DNA of 64,000 nucleotides from Dipetalonema caudispina (Eukaryota; Nematoda; Chromadorea; Rhabditida; Onchocercidae): the NCBI GenBank assembly GCA_013365325.1, contig JABVXV010000139.1, positions 62,001-126,000 of the forward strand, given 5' to 3'. The notes below the pieces were generated by a model. The model was not told where the DNA came from. It did no database searches and saw only the letters and a list, made by a program, of their open reading frames with translations. Every line of letters begins with the position of its first letter. Position 1 is the stretch's first letter. Position numbers and translations under genes: made by a program. Shown here piece after piece: positions 12,306 through 25,370 of this stretch.

Positions 12306-15300
12306 CTAACTGACTACAATTTCCACTTTTCTGTATTTCGGCCTAGGTTTATTTGCGAATAACATGTCGCGTGAATAGTAAAAACCACGATTGACCCAAT
12401 GTCCATAGACTTCAAATACAGCAGCTTCAGATTCGTGTCGAATCTAAATTCATTTTTAATTGAAATTCACTATTTTAAAAATATTTCATTCCGAAATTTC
12501 AAAAGTTTGAGGAATGGTATTTTATGTACAGGAAAATAGAAACTTCTTCCCCTCTAGAAAAGAATTTGTGAATAGGAAAGCGTTATCCACAATATTTCAG
12601 ATCACTTTTCTAAAATAATAGCAATACTTACATCACGATCACGAAATGGACGTTCCCTCAGTACATCACGATCAATTAGTAATTTCAATTCTTTGATATT
12701 CGTTAGACGGACGAAAAATCGTGCCATTGTAATACTATATTTCCAAAGTTTTTTGTAGTCTCGCTTTTCAACAGTAAATTCTTTTTGTATCACGCTTTTC
12801 TGAAAAATGGTAATCCTTCTAACTACAGTTTTGAAATATGATAAAATGTTTCAAGAAATACCTTCATATTGATTATATCTTCCTACTTTTAATTCCATAC
12901 CGCAAATTTTCACTATTCCTAGTGAATGAATTATAATAATCCATAATAAACATAGAGTAATTAAATATCCGGAAGCAACACTTTGGAGTAGTTTGTTACA
13001 AATAATATGTGATAATAGTTTTTGTAGCAATCATGAAGTTATGGCATATTTATCAGTTCAGATATTTATAATGAAGACTGAGGCAAACCTTTAACGTTAC
13101 AGCAGCTGTTTTCATCCACGGATGATACAAACATTGGGCTGCCGTTAAACGTTGTTGAACTTCGACTACTAGCAAATGGCTGATCTAAAAAGTATAGATA
13201 CATGTTTCGCTTTTAAGTTTGCAAGGCGATCATAAGAAAAAGAAATCACACCTGTCATAGTATTAATCAACTGGTCAAAAATTCTCCCAAATATTTTACG
13301 ATGTTAAGAAACTTCTGCAAAACACAAAAATTAAAAACCCTATTGATCTATACGTCGTCCAACAGAAGAAACAGAACTAACCAAATCTTTAGCATCGGAA
13401 GTGATTTGAGACCACTGATCAGCTCGAAATTCATATTTTGCTTCCTGTATCATACGAAGCATCATTAACTGTCGTCGATGGTAAAAAGGTGCGCAACCAG
13501 CAAGCCTGAAACAGTGAAGACTCTAGATTCAATAAGAATTAAATTTTTTCATATTTCATTTTCTCCAGATCTGTAAGACTGTTTGTGTATTAAAAAATAG
13601 ACCATAGCAAGTAAGCCAATACTACTGCTACTATTGCTATGAAAGTATTTCTTTTTCTTTCTGAAGGAAAATATTGAATTCTGTAGACAAATATAAAATT
13701 AAGAAAAAGAACTTAAAAAGTATATAAGATGACACCAAGAGCCCAGTCATCCACTTCAACGCTGTATCCATCAGCACCTTCGTACATCTGACATCTCAGC
13801 ATTTCAGGCGCTAAATAACCAGGCGTTCCTAATAATTCTGAAAACTTAAAAGGTTGGCACTAATTTTTACAAGAATTTTCACTTGTTTCACAATCCGGAT
13901 ATTTGATTTCTCATTTACTAATGTTCAATAAGATAATCTTTCAAAAATCGGTAAAAGATGCGAAAATAACCTTTCAACTTTTGTCCTGGCTGTAGTTGGG
14001 TAGCAAAGCCAAAATCGCTAATCACAATTCTTTCGTCATCAATACAAAGAATATTTTCCAACTAAAATTTTATTAAAAAGTTTCAAAGAAACTATATTTA
14101 AAAACTTAACGAAACTTATAGATCGAACAATACGCATATGTCGCAACGTGTGAAGACGAAACTGCTATCAAGCAAGTGATTATAAAGCAAGAAGTATAAG
14201 CAACCTTGATATCTCTGTGTACGATATTTCTATCGTGCATATAAGCAACACCATCAAAAAGCTGTCGCATCAGACGTCTTGCTTTTTTCTCACTAACCGT
14301 TACTGACTTATTGAGAACATCAAATAGTTCACCCTTTGGGGCCCTGAAAAAAGAAATAAATATACCTCTGAGAGAAGTATTAAAACGAAAAATTTGTCAA
14401 CAATGTTATTGAAGTGATATTTCATATAAAAAAACAATTGAAATAATTTTGCACCTTCTTTCGACAAAGAAGTAAGGTACTTTATTATAAGAAAAAGTAA
14501 TTCAGAAAAACAGAAGAAACATATTTGCTACGACACGCTTAATTCGTAAGTCTTGCTGAGGGAATCATTCTGTTATTGCGAAACTATAATCGCTAAAAAC
14601 GGTTCAATAAAATCGTTGCAAGTCGAGAATCTGATGATTTTTTGTTGAATTTTTCTCTCTCAGGCAGTACCTCACAATATTGTAGTTCAAAAACTCAAAA
14701 AGAATTAGTAATCTAACCCCAATTTGAAATAAATTCGACTCTGCATCCTTTTCAAGTGAGAATAAACTTACATTTCAAAAACAGCGAAAAGAAATGCCGG
14801 TGTTTCGTAGAAGTCATGTATATTAACTGAAAGCAGCAATCAGAAAAAGTACTGATCGAAGAACTGGATTTGTATTGTATAAATTAATACTTAAGGCATC
14901 TTTAAATTCGCCAAATATTTACCATTTTCCGAAAAGCAAATGTACAAACTTGAATATAAAACACTAAAAATAAATAAGTAATGAAGTTCAGTATCACAAA
15001 GCAAGACACAAATGAATTGAATAAACCTATTTCTTGTTTTGTCCAGAGAAAATCTCTTTAAGACCAAAAAAGCTTCCCACTAAATCTAGTTTCTGCACTA
15101 AAGAAAACTAGAGAAACAAATAAAATTATGGAAAACTCACTAATTGAAGGATGTCCTGAAAGTTGTCGTAGTAAATTCACTTCGCTAATTGTTTCATTAT
15201 ATAATCGACGAGCTTCCGCTTCTGATTGCCGCTCTGTACTGATATCAACAATTTTTACTGCAAACTCCAAACCTGTTCCTTTTTCAATACAGAGTCGAAC

Positions 15301-15854
15301 AGTTGATGCCAATCCATGTCCCAAAACCTTTAAAGACAATTTTCCTCTGCCAAACAAATTCAAAAGGACGATTAAGACTACATTATAAATTGGATTAAGT
15401 GAAATAGTTTAACCATTGTCACTAAAGCCTCTTTACGGAAAATAAACATTAAGCATACAATAATGCTATCATCACAAGATGCTAATGTATTTTAGTAGCA
15501 TCAATTATTATATATTCCACGCTAATTCACAGCCTACAGAAACAAATTTTCAGCGATTACTGTTTCCACCTTCCGAATAACTGTTAACATACATTTTTTA
15601 CTTCGAAGGCTTTATAGAATTCAGACGTTGAAGTCTCGAGTGCTTCATACTGATCCGTTTCATCTGCAATAAAACGTATTCCAGTAGCTTATTATGATTC
15701 ACTTAATATGATTCATGATTTCAAGTGGACCTTGCATCTATTGCAAATTTGGAGTATTTCACGTGAAATGGAAGAAAATACTTCCACAGGAAAAAAAAGA
15801 GGAGACGATACCTCCAGTATCCAATTCATCATCCAAATCGAGATGGTCAGTCAT
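12306..15854 (-). CDS. PHKG: Phosphorylase b kinase catalytic gamma subunit
   Basis: Ser/Thr kinase that phosphorylates glycogen phosphorylase, and so triggers glycogen breakdown in response to calcium; cytosolic. Eleven exons, 5' to 3': 15812-15854, 15593-15663, 15141-15327, 14772-14826, 14205-14343, 13971-14061, 13717-13837, 13382-13505, 13089-13184, 12632-12799, 12306-12443; 1233 nt including the stop, 410 aa. Visible motifs: an EFYKAFEVKN pre-kinase segment, GHGLAS glycine loop (41-46), catalytic Lys63 in EFAVK, HRDIKLEN (161-168), DFG (181-183), GTPGYLAPE activation end (to 207), and a C-terminal regulatory region (310-410) with the FRDRD and VYGHWV blocks typical of PHKG. All junction phases agree. 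Odd: the donor after exon 7 reads TTAAGT instead of GTAAGT, and HRDIKLEN has Leu where most kinases have Pro. The start ATG opens an acidic 14-codon first exon. Identity is firm; the exact 5' end is less so. Confidence 0.93.
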
Positions 15855-18561
15855 CACTACTCTCCAATGTTTCCTTCTCGCTTCTCAGACAAGTAACCGC
15901 TGGACTGAAATAGAAATAAACCACTTTGCTCCAATACATCCACATAAAAAACATCATTTCTTCGTATTTGTTTCCACTGTTACTGTGCAAATAGCAAGAA
16001 TATGCAGCGTGGTTCTCACTTGTTCACTTTGACGTTGCTGACCGCTACGAATCAGTTACCTTTCCGGCAAAGAAATTAGGAATGCAGAACTGAGAGGGAA
16101 TTTAATGCTCAACCAGGACTAACTCAAATCTGAATTATATAATTAAATTAGCATACAAGTCGTTGGATTATTAAACTAACCAACCGACGAAATCCGACAG
16201 CTTTGAGATGCGAAACCTGGGTTATTACCTCGTCGAATGTAAGGAGCTGAACTTTAACAAAAAATAGATTCCACCACTTTTAAAACGAAAAATCAACATG
16301 AATAAAAGTATGATATGTATTCTCTGAACACCCTAGTTAATAGTTTCAGTGCAAACTTCAGCAGCAACAGCAACAGATTTACTTTTACTTAGTAAATATC
16401 AATGCATAAAAAAAAAATAAAACAAATTACAGAAGAATTTTAGACAACTTCCTTTTATTACAATGACAAATGAAACTGTATTTCGAAGTCCATATTTTAA
16501 GATTCTGTTAAGACTTCAAATTTATCGTCAGTGGCTTCGTTATCCTAGCATTCTGTCAGCCCATTTCCTTTGCCATTCCAATTTTTCTCAAACTCAGAAA
16601 AGAAAATTTGAAGCATTAGCATTTTACTAAAATTAAGATAAATTACTCACTAGCAGGAAAAAGACACGTGATCAATCGGTCCAATCATTTCTCAATAAAT
16701 GCTATTATCAGTCGTAGGAACATTTTTTCAAAATTCTTGGTTATTCGGAAGAAAAGGGTCAAACTAGGAACGCTAAAATCTATGAAACCAGTACAAATCT
16801 TATTCACTCTATATATTTGTGAACTGGGCAATCGGTTCGCTTCTAAATTATGAAATTTTTCGACAGAAAAAGCTGTAGCGAAACCTTGACAGAAAAACAA
16901 AAAGAAAGCTATAATGATACGCATTTGCATATACATTATGGACAACGATGACTGAACTGAGGATGAAATAACTGAAGTCTTTTCATTTCCATTCCTATCT
17001 TACGCTTTTAAATTTCGCAGGATGATTTTCCACACTTCACTTTTGAAGGAAAGCAGAGAAGCAAAGATTTTTTCATCCTACATTCTAATTGAAATTACTA
17101 ATAAAAACCGCTTTCGAAAACAGTTGAGCAATGCACAATTGAAAAATGGAAAAAAGATGGAATTATACAATACAACAGCGTGTGATGGACAATAGTTTAA
17201 ATGTTGGGAAAACAATCCATAATCATAAAGACAAACATCTATTAGATGAATTCACCCTGCAGTCCTAACATAAAGAGTATATAACTCTTCAAATTTATGC
17301 AAAATTTTCAAAGCAAATTTCCTCGAGTACATTTCAGAAATTGCATATCTTCTAATAAGAAATCAAATTTGGAAATGACATACCAAAGTCAGCCTATGAT
17401 ATGGGACATTTATGATGAGCTCTAGATTACAAACTTCAACGCAATATTTCACGACTCTGCACACATACTCACTTCTCCATGGTTAACCGATACAAACGTG
17501 GTAACCTTTAATTGGGAAGAAATGTCGGCATATCTGACATTTGTTGCTCATCACAAACAACGATAAAGCATTAAGTTCAAAAAATATTGTGCTATTTATG
17601 AAAAGAACAGCTTCGATTGAAACCAGCTGTGGAAGAAGATAATCTAAAGGTAACACTATTCAAAAATTGTAACATATCAAATCTATATACCAAATGCACC
17701 TTACCTTCAATACTCTAATTTTGGCGAAAAAATGAGGTAAACAGAAGTAAGGCATGATAGATGAGATTTACAAAATTCTCTCTAAACTATGCCTTCCTAA
17801 ATTTGTTTCCATGACAGGAGAAATTAAAAGCTTATAACTACAAAAATCGAGAAATGCAGAGATCAATGAAAAATCTCCTAAGCCTCCTCATAATTCCATT
17901 ACTGATTTTCTCGGTATTATTAAAAACAATGAAAAGTACAATATTTAAAGGAAGAACAAAGAAATGAATGAAACGAGCCGAGTAAAGCAGTATTAGTGGC
18001 AAAGTTAACAGCTTACATTAATTAGATTTCAAATTAAATGATCATAAATTACGCTACCATCAAAACATAAATGGCATAAATATAAGCCAACAAAGCTAGC
18101 GAATATACAGCTAAAATATTTCTTGAATAATATCGCTAGAAACTACTAGAAAAAATTTTTTGTTTCTGAAATGGCTTGATTTCTCTACAAACAAAAACAA
18201 ATGACCATCATATTTTACTATAAAAGTCAAGGAAGAAGTAAGAAATGACTAGGATGTACTAAATCGATCAGCCAGATATTTGAACACTCCCCATTCCTGG
18301 CTATTTCCTTACAGATTTCCTTAGGAAGCACATACTAGTTTCGTTAAAACATATTAATTGATATTAAGAAACAGTTGACAACCCTTCCTTGAATCTACAA
18401 AATCATAAGTTGTAAACTCCTTAATAAAAATTTGGGCAGAATGGGAGCAAGACAATTCATCATCACTCGCAAAAACAGAAATATCATTAACAAATAAGAA
18501 GGTGTATACAATTTTCTGGATGCAATAATAGATACTAACAAAGAAAACAATTTATCTATTC
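15855..18561. other. Intergenic between PHKG and NAA15, no firm gene
   Basis: Upstream flank of PHKG and downstream flank of NAA15 (both minus strand). One minus-strand open frame at 16685-16945 begins with a signal-peptide-like stretch and follows a TCCTCAG site, but its C-terminal part is unremarkable and it has no known relatives; it is listed as a finding, not a gene. Otherwise nothing recognisable. Confidence 0.5.
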
Positions 18562-21500
18562 CTAAAATTGCTTGATATTACAGTTCTCTTTTTCTTGTGC
18601 ACCTAAATTAACGCCACCGCCAAATAATGTTGCATCCTTGAATAAGTGATGGCAACGCTTCGTCAGCTGTGCCATCTGAAATTTTTTAGTATAATAAAGC
18701 AATTCAGTACTAAATCTTCGCTATAATTCAGAAGAATTTTGCAGACACATTTTCTAGCTTAGATATATATCACACGATCAAATCACGTAATTTTCTTATC
18801 TTTTATATGACATTTCTCAAAACTACCAAACTTAAATTTTGTTATATGCTTAGCACATATCAAAACCATTATAAATACATCATATAGGTTCATGTTGCTA
18901 ACCTTATAAATTTTGCTTAAATTATAACTAAGCAAGTGACATTGGGCATAAATTCTGTAGTTTACCACTACAGTAATACCTTACTCCGCTATTTTAAAGC
19001 AAATGTCACTTCTTGTTCGCGTTAAATCCTAGATATAGGAAAACGGAACATTATACTGAACAAATGACAATCCTTCAATAACACAACAAAAACTAAGGGT
19101 ATAAAATTGAAATGATAATTTTTCTCGAGGTCTAAGAATATTTGGAAGGAAAGTACAGACCTCATTAGTAGACCAATTTCCGTATTTACCATATAAAATC
19201 CCGTTGTATAATGTTTCAATATTTTTCAACGTCACTCCACTCAATTTATCGTCATCTAGAGAGCACAGCAACCAGTTCTTCGTTACATCAGCACAATTCA
19301 GGTCCAGGAATATACTGACTTCAGCAACTGAAAAGACATTGCCATGAATTGCATATATTGAAAATGGTAATCAAATAATTCTACAATGACATCAGAATGG
19401 TTGATGAAAGACATAACCATGAAGTACACAAGTCAATATTGCATAACTACGTGGAAAATTAGAGTTGAAAAATAAAAGAATACCAGCAAGTCGATGGGGG
19501 AACGAACTGATATTGGCACTTTTGAAGGCAGTATTGAATTCCGAGGCTGACTTCGTGTTTGGGAATAATATGCCGGTTAGTTCGGCAGCTAACTCTTTGA
19601 CCGTTCCTTCCAACTGCGCCTTCTCATCTACAGTAAAAGACAGCATGTAAAAGACAAATGTGCGGATTATGATCAAGTTTAGAGCTTCTACGTTATGATA
19701 GTAAAGTTTTTGTAAATAAAAGTACATTCACTGACCACTGATTCTTAACTCTTCCACTAGATAATTTTTTGTTAAGATGAATAAAAGAAAATTAAGGTAG
19801 AATTTTTACAGTCATTCGTTATCAAATAGTGTATAACACTTAATGGAGGGATATCCTAATTTAGGAATAAAATCAAGTATATGAAAATTAAGATACGCAC
19901 TTGCACATTATTCTGTATAGGTAAAAAAGGAATCAAATTCAATGGTTTGAATAAAATTTAAAAATAACTCACAATAATGCAAATATTTAGCAGCTGCAAC
20001 ATGAAGATCTGGATTATCCGGTTCTAATTTTGTTGCTTTATTTAAACATTGTAGCATGAGAAGTACCTAAAAAAATAAGCAAAACTAACAGATACATATC
20101 TATTAAGTTAACTGCTTATATTAATATGAATTCCTTTTTTAAATCTTGTCTTTCTCACTAAAAACTACAAGCTGCTGTGAGTATAAAATGGAAATTGCGA
20201 AGCATTCTAAAAAGGGAAATTGTGAAACATTCTAAAGTGACGGAATGTGAAGCAAGTTTGCATCTGAAACTAGGATGAGAATTCAGATTTTTGAAACTAT
20301 TATCACTAGCACTAATGCGTGATGACCACAACGTGAAAAAATGAAAGATTCTTACAGCAATTTAAATCCTTGGTCTTTGTGAAGTGATGAATAAATAGTA
20401 CAAGTTTTTTACACAAACATTTAGAACTTATTATTGCTTCATCGGTGTGAATTCATAAAACAACATACTTTCTTCTTCCTATAGTAAACTTCGAAACCAA
20501 GAATATATGATCCAAACTGTTCGCTATTCAATTGAAGAAGTGGTTGCACAAATTTACTCGCCTCCTCCAAAGGGTCATTCACTTTTAGAAGTTTCTCTGC
20601 ATCAAGAGGTTCCGGCGCGAAACCATCTATTTCAACATCACCCTGAAATGACCTCAATGCTTTAATATCAATTCGAAAGCATATCTAATTTATGTCCAAT
20701 AAAAAAGTTCGTGATGAAGCGATTACATAAATTTACTCGCTTTCTCTTAAAAATCATTCACTTTCACAAATTTCTTCTCATCAAGAAACAGCTGCTGTTA
20801 TTACTCTAATACTATTTCCGCATCACTAATGTTTTTTTACAAAGAAAACGGGTAAGTGATAAATATATCAGTAATGATAGAATGACCAGAAAAACGTTAG
20901 GATTGGTATCATATTTTTCTCATCACGAAAATTATACCACAATTCTATCAACGTTTTCATATAGTACATAATTATTTCAAGAACAAAAAAGTCAAAAAAG
21001 AGGCAGCACTAAGCCACTGAAATCTTGAATTTAAAACTTTTGTTGACTGAAAAGTCTCAATGTTTATACCTTCTTTGCATTCGTCTGCTTCTGTTTAGCA
21101 GCAGCCTCAAGTGCCTCTTTGGCTTTTTCTTTCTTCTGTTTCTTTTTCAGCTTTTTTAGCTCCGACGCTGATAAATTAACTTCACCGTTGTGCTTGTTAG
21201 GAGTGAAGTCATTAGGATGATCATACATTCGAAGGTATATCTGAAAATTTTTTGCTAATTTTAAATAAAAAGGACGCAGTGGTATATTAACCCAGCAAGA
21301 AACATACAGTGATCGCAATTTTGGCAGCTTCGTAGTAAAATTTGTGTCGTCGTAGAACATCTTCTAGCCTCAGCAATCCAATGTATGAACACAGTGTCAT
21401 TTTGCGAATGCAGTAAGTGTGGAAGTCGAACTGATCTTCAATGATGCCCACGAAATGCTACAATTGATAAAGAAGAGTTATGAAAACATTATAAGCGACA

Positions 21501-24500
21501 CTGCTATGAATCAAGGAGTAATTAATCAACGAATAGCAAATCAAGAAAGAATAGGTAGACACTAAATGAGCTAAGATTGATCTATACTTGTCTTCGACAA
21601 CATGAAGAACATTACTGTTGTTTGAAACATTTCAACCATCATGAATAGGTACACCACTTTTGCGAATGAAATTTTGAACTACAATTTAAAAGTTTTAACC
21701 GGAATAAAACTGATAAGAGCTAATAATGAAAAGAAACAAACCCTTTCAACTTCATGACATTTTTTCAGTGCTTCACCATAATTTGCCAACCGCTGATATG
21801 CTTTAGCGCACTCAATTTCATACCACATGCATTGCATTTCATTCAAATTTGCCGACGCATTAACACCTTCTCTTGTAAATTTCGAACACATATTTTCAGC
21901 CTCCTTAATGAGGCCAGCTCGAAGCATGTACTTCGCACATTTACTATTCACATATCGGTCTGCCGTATCCAAGGACTGCGCTTGCTCCATCAAGCATGCA
22001 CCTTCATGAGCATCACCTGCGTGCTGCAATAATAACACGATGAACAACATTCTGTTCATCAAAATAGTCATGAAATTCATTACAAAATAAACACAATGAG
22101 ATTCAGAGCCATATAGGGTCCTTGTGACTGATAATAATGGCAGTCCACTGGAAGAACAAGCTTTTCAGATATTCTAAATGACTATAGAAATAACAAAGAG
22201 CAAACCTTATGAATTTTTGCTTTTATCATGTAGAGTTCGATTAGTGTTGGTGTGTGCTGTATTGCTCTGTCAATATATACAAGCGCCTGCTGAACTGATC
22301 CCAATTTGTCATAATGTTGAGCTAACAAGTAATATAACCATAATACCGTGGTTGGTGATTCCGGAAGAGGATTATCTATAAAAACTTTTAAATTACTTGG
22401 ATTCAAGTGTTATTTAATATTCAAAAATGTTCAAAATTACAATTTGCTGTAAATTCGAATCACGTAATATCTGTAAAACCGAAACTAACTATCCAAAGAT
22501 CCTTTTTTATACCCGTTTTCTTCTAGCCGCTTAACGAATTCGATGAGTGTGCGTTCCAAAAACTGGACCTAAAAACATAAAGGACTAAAACATTTTTCAT
22601 CATTTTTAGTAAAATAAATATAAAATGAGGAAGAAATATAAAACGTACTTTCAACAATTTGTGTACTATATTATTTACAGGCTTGAAATCTGAGCAGCCC
22701 AAAATGAAATCAATAGAATCTAAAAGACAGAGGAGGAGAAAAACCAAGATGAAATCTTCATATTCAACCTTATCGCTATCTACGTATAACGGAATGAGAT
22801 ATTTGAAAAGCGAAGGCACGCCTTTTCGGAGACCGGCTATCAAATAATTGAACAACAGGCTTTCAAACTGGGCACCTGAAATGTGTATATAAATTAAGGC
22901 CGAATATCACAAAATCATAACTATCCAAAATATTATTTAAAATGCCTTCAGTTACAAAACATAATGAAAAGGAAATACCATGGAGGAAATAAAGAGGGAC
23001 TCTTTTCGGAGTGGCTGCATGAGAATTCATTGAAATAGCTTTCTTATAGACCTCATAACGTTCTTCGACGTCGCTTTCCGCTGCAGAATTCATAAGTTAT
23101 ACATGCATATTCAAAAATTTCTCCGATGAATACTGAACATAATGAAAGCAACTGATACCCAGGCCTCTGCATTTTTCGATCTGATGATAATATATAATAT
23201 TCTCTGGATTTCTTTCAATAAGTTTCCAATAAGTCATTTCTGCCTTTGCATTATCGTTCAAAGCCATAAGGAGATCAGCTAAAAGATTCAGATAATAAAT
23301 GATACATTTTTAACATATAAAATTTCATCCTTAATTCGAGTTTTTCAGTTAGCATATCAGTCAAATTACCACGTGTCTCCATATAAGCAACGCGATCAAC
23401 AATTTGTGATGCATTTTCCTCCAGCTTGTTCAGTGCCAATTCTAACTGACCAGATTCCCGGAGAATCATGTTCTGATACAAAATTAGTTCGCTCTGCTCG
23501 AAATCGTACTCTGGCAGCTGGGAAAATGATTAAAAAGATATGGAAGGTAATGAAAATATTTAAAGCATTTTCAAACATGAACAATTACTCCTCTTTGTGC
23601 AGTAAATATTACTCGGAACATTTTGCGAAGTAAATAGTAATAATATCACGCCTCAGAAATCAGCTCTCTTGATTTTTCTAACAAATAATTGAATTTTCAC
23701 TTTTTTATAAACATAAATTGTCAGTGGCAAGTGGCAAACAATAAAATACATTCCTAACGGTTAGAATAAACTGGAAGTGAAATTTTAAGACAACATAATT
23801 GGATTTTGAATCAATCCAAGAAAACAGACCTCAACTCTGTTGCTGTTGCAAAACTCGCTGACAATTTTTAGAGCCATATCGTAGTCCTTGAGAAGATGAT
23901 ATGCTGTAGCGTAACCAATCCATGCAATTCGTTGCTGTGGGCGTAGCATAAGCAGTCGATAACGTGAATCCTGAAAAAAACTTCACGAATTCTATCAAAA
24001 CAGTGTAAGATTTGCACTGACACCTAACCATATATAATGACTCTTTAATATTATGAGTTTAATGCTTATCTTTGTAATTTTCTTTTTACTTCCAACCTAA
24101 TTCAAACATTAGGGAATCAGCAATCAAGTTATAAATGGAACGGCAACTGAAAGATAAGGACGGATCCAGTCTAAAAAAATCGAAGACCAGAAGCGGAAAC
24201 AAAATTAAGTACGTGCAGATGGACCGGAAATAATCACAGCTTTAAATCCAAGCGAACAATATAACTAGTTGTACAAAACTATATAATTAGTAGAACAGAA
24301 GAATGTAATGACTGTTAGGAAAGAACTGACCGATGTATAATTATTGAGGAAGTGTACAAAACAGTAAGTAAAAAAACCTAAAAGTCTTTATTTTGTCGTG
24401 ATGAAACATAAGAAGACTTACGCGATACCCGTCTAAATCTCGCATTTGAATTTGCAGTAATGATAAATCCCTGAGTATTTGCATATTATCACGATCTAAA

Positions 24501-25370
24501 CGTAAAGCCTGCTTATATGCCTTCATCGCCTCATCGTATTTCTTCTCGCTACGTTGCACCAAGCCAAAGACATGCCAGCAGACATGTGATCGAAGGTCAG
24601 CCTGCAGCGAATCCTTGAGCATTACGAGATATTAAAATATTTAGTGTAGCTAAATAAAAAATGTAAAATTTTCCGCTTCTTTGCATTGAATAACAAGATA
24701 ACCTTTAAGCCTCGCTTGACGCACTCTTGTGCCTCTTCATGCTTCCCCATACAATTCAAAATCAAACCCTTCATCGCCAACGTTTCTAAACAAATTATTT
24801 TGCATTTCTATAAATCAAAAGAAATCTCTGAACTTTATACTATAAGAAACTTGCCAATAACAACTTTATTTAAATAAAACTAGTCCAACCTCCATGTTCA
24901 TTGAACTGTGGATTAGAGAGAATCATTTTAGCGCATCGAAGGCCATTCTTGTACTGTTTATGTTCGTAATGTTTCTACAACCAGACAAAGCATAGTATGA
25001 AATTTTTCCATTGACAGTTTAATAATCATCTATCTCCAGATTGGAAGTTAAGAACTTCATTTGAGGAAAATACAGTAATTCTTTCAAAAAAATCCGTACC
25101 GTCCCCAATTTTCCATCCCTTCTTTGCCTTTCAGCACCGCTTTCTGACCTTCATTTCTTCTCTCACGGATCTTTTCCTATCCTCTTCCTTATTTTCTCTT
25201 TTTTGTTTCTTTACAAACAGAGACTTTATAATCTGTATAATTTCAAAGTGATTGTTATCGATTAAAAAATATATGAAGATTGAAGGAAAGGAACATACAA
25301 CAACTTTACGGAAAAGGGTAAGTTCCTTTGAAGGTAACGGTTGGCTACTTGACTGTCCCGGAGGCGCCAT
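18562..25370 (-). CDS. NAA15: NatA auxiliary subunit NAA15 (NARG1-like)
   Basis: TPR scaffold that anchors the catalytic NAA10 subunit to the ribosome; NatA acetylates nascent N-termini exposed after Met removal. Nineteen exons, 5' to 3': 25299-25370, 24890-24974, 24703-24785, 24422-24601, 23830-23970, 23370-23517, 23159-23278, 22979-23080, 22769-22875, 22490-22568, 22206-22375, 21742-22023, 21308-21457, 21070-21240, 20469-20642, 19973-20066, 19484-19627, 19161-19327, 18562-18675; 2583 nt, 860 aa, close to the human 866. Diagnostic blocks: [94 protein letters not shown] Lys-rich helix ([16 protein letters not shown]) lies in exon 14. Every exon junction is phase-consistent. A TTTTAG acceptor at 25418-25419, 47 nt before the ATG, is a likely trans-splice site. 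Confidence 0.97.

Noticed and set aside
15058..15363. Extending PHKG exon 3 upstream to the TTTGGCAG acceptor
   Set aside because: It gives a wrong phase with exon 2; the TTTAAAG acceptor at 15328-15329 gives EFYKAFEVKN-VLGHG in frame, matching the family.
15715..16032. 105-codon plus-strand frame
   Set aside because: Overlaps antisense to PHKG exon 1 and its flank; it is a shadow.
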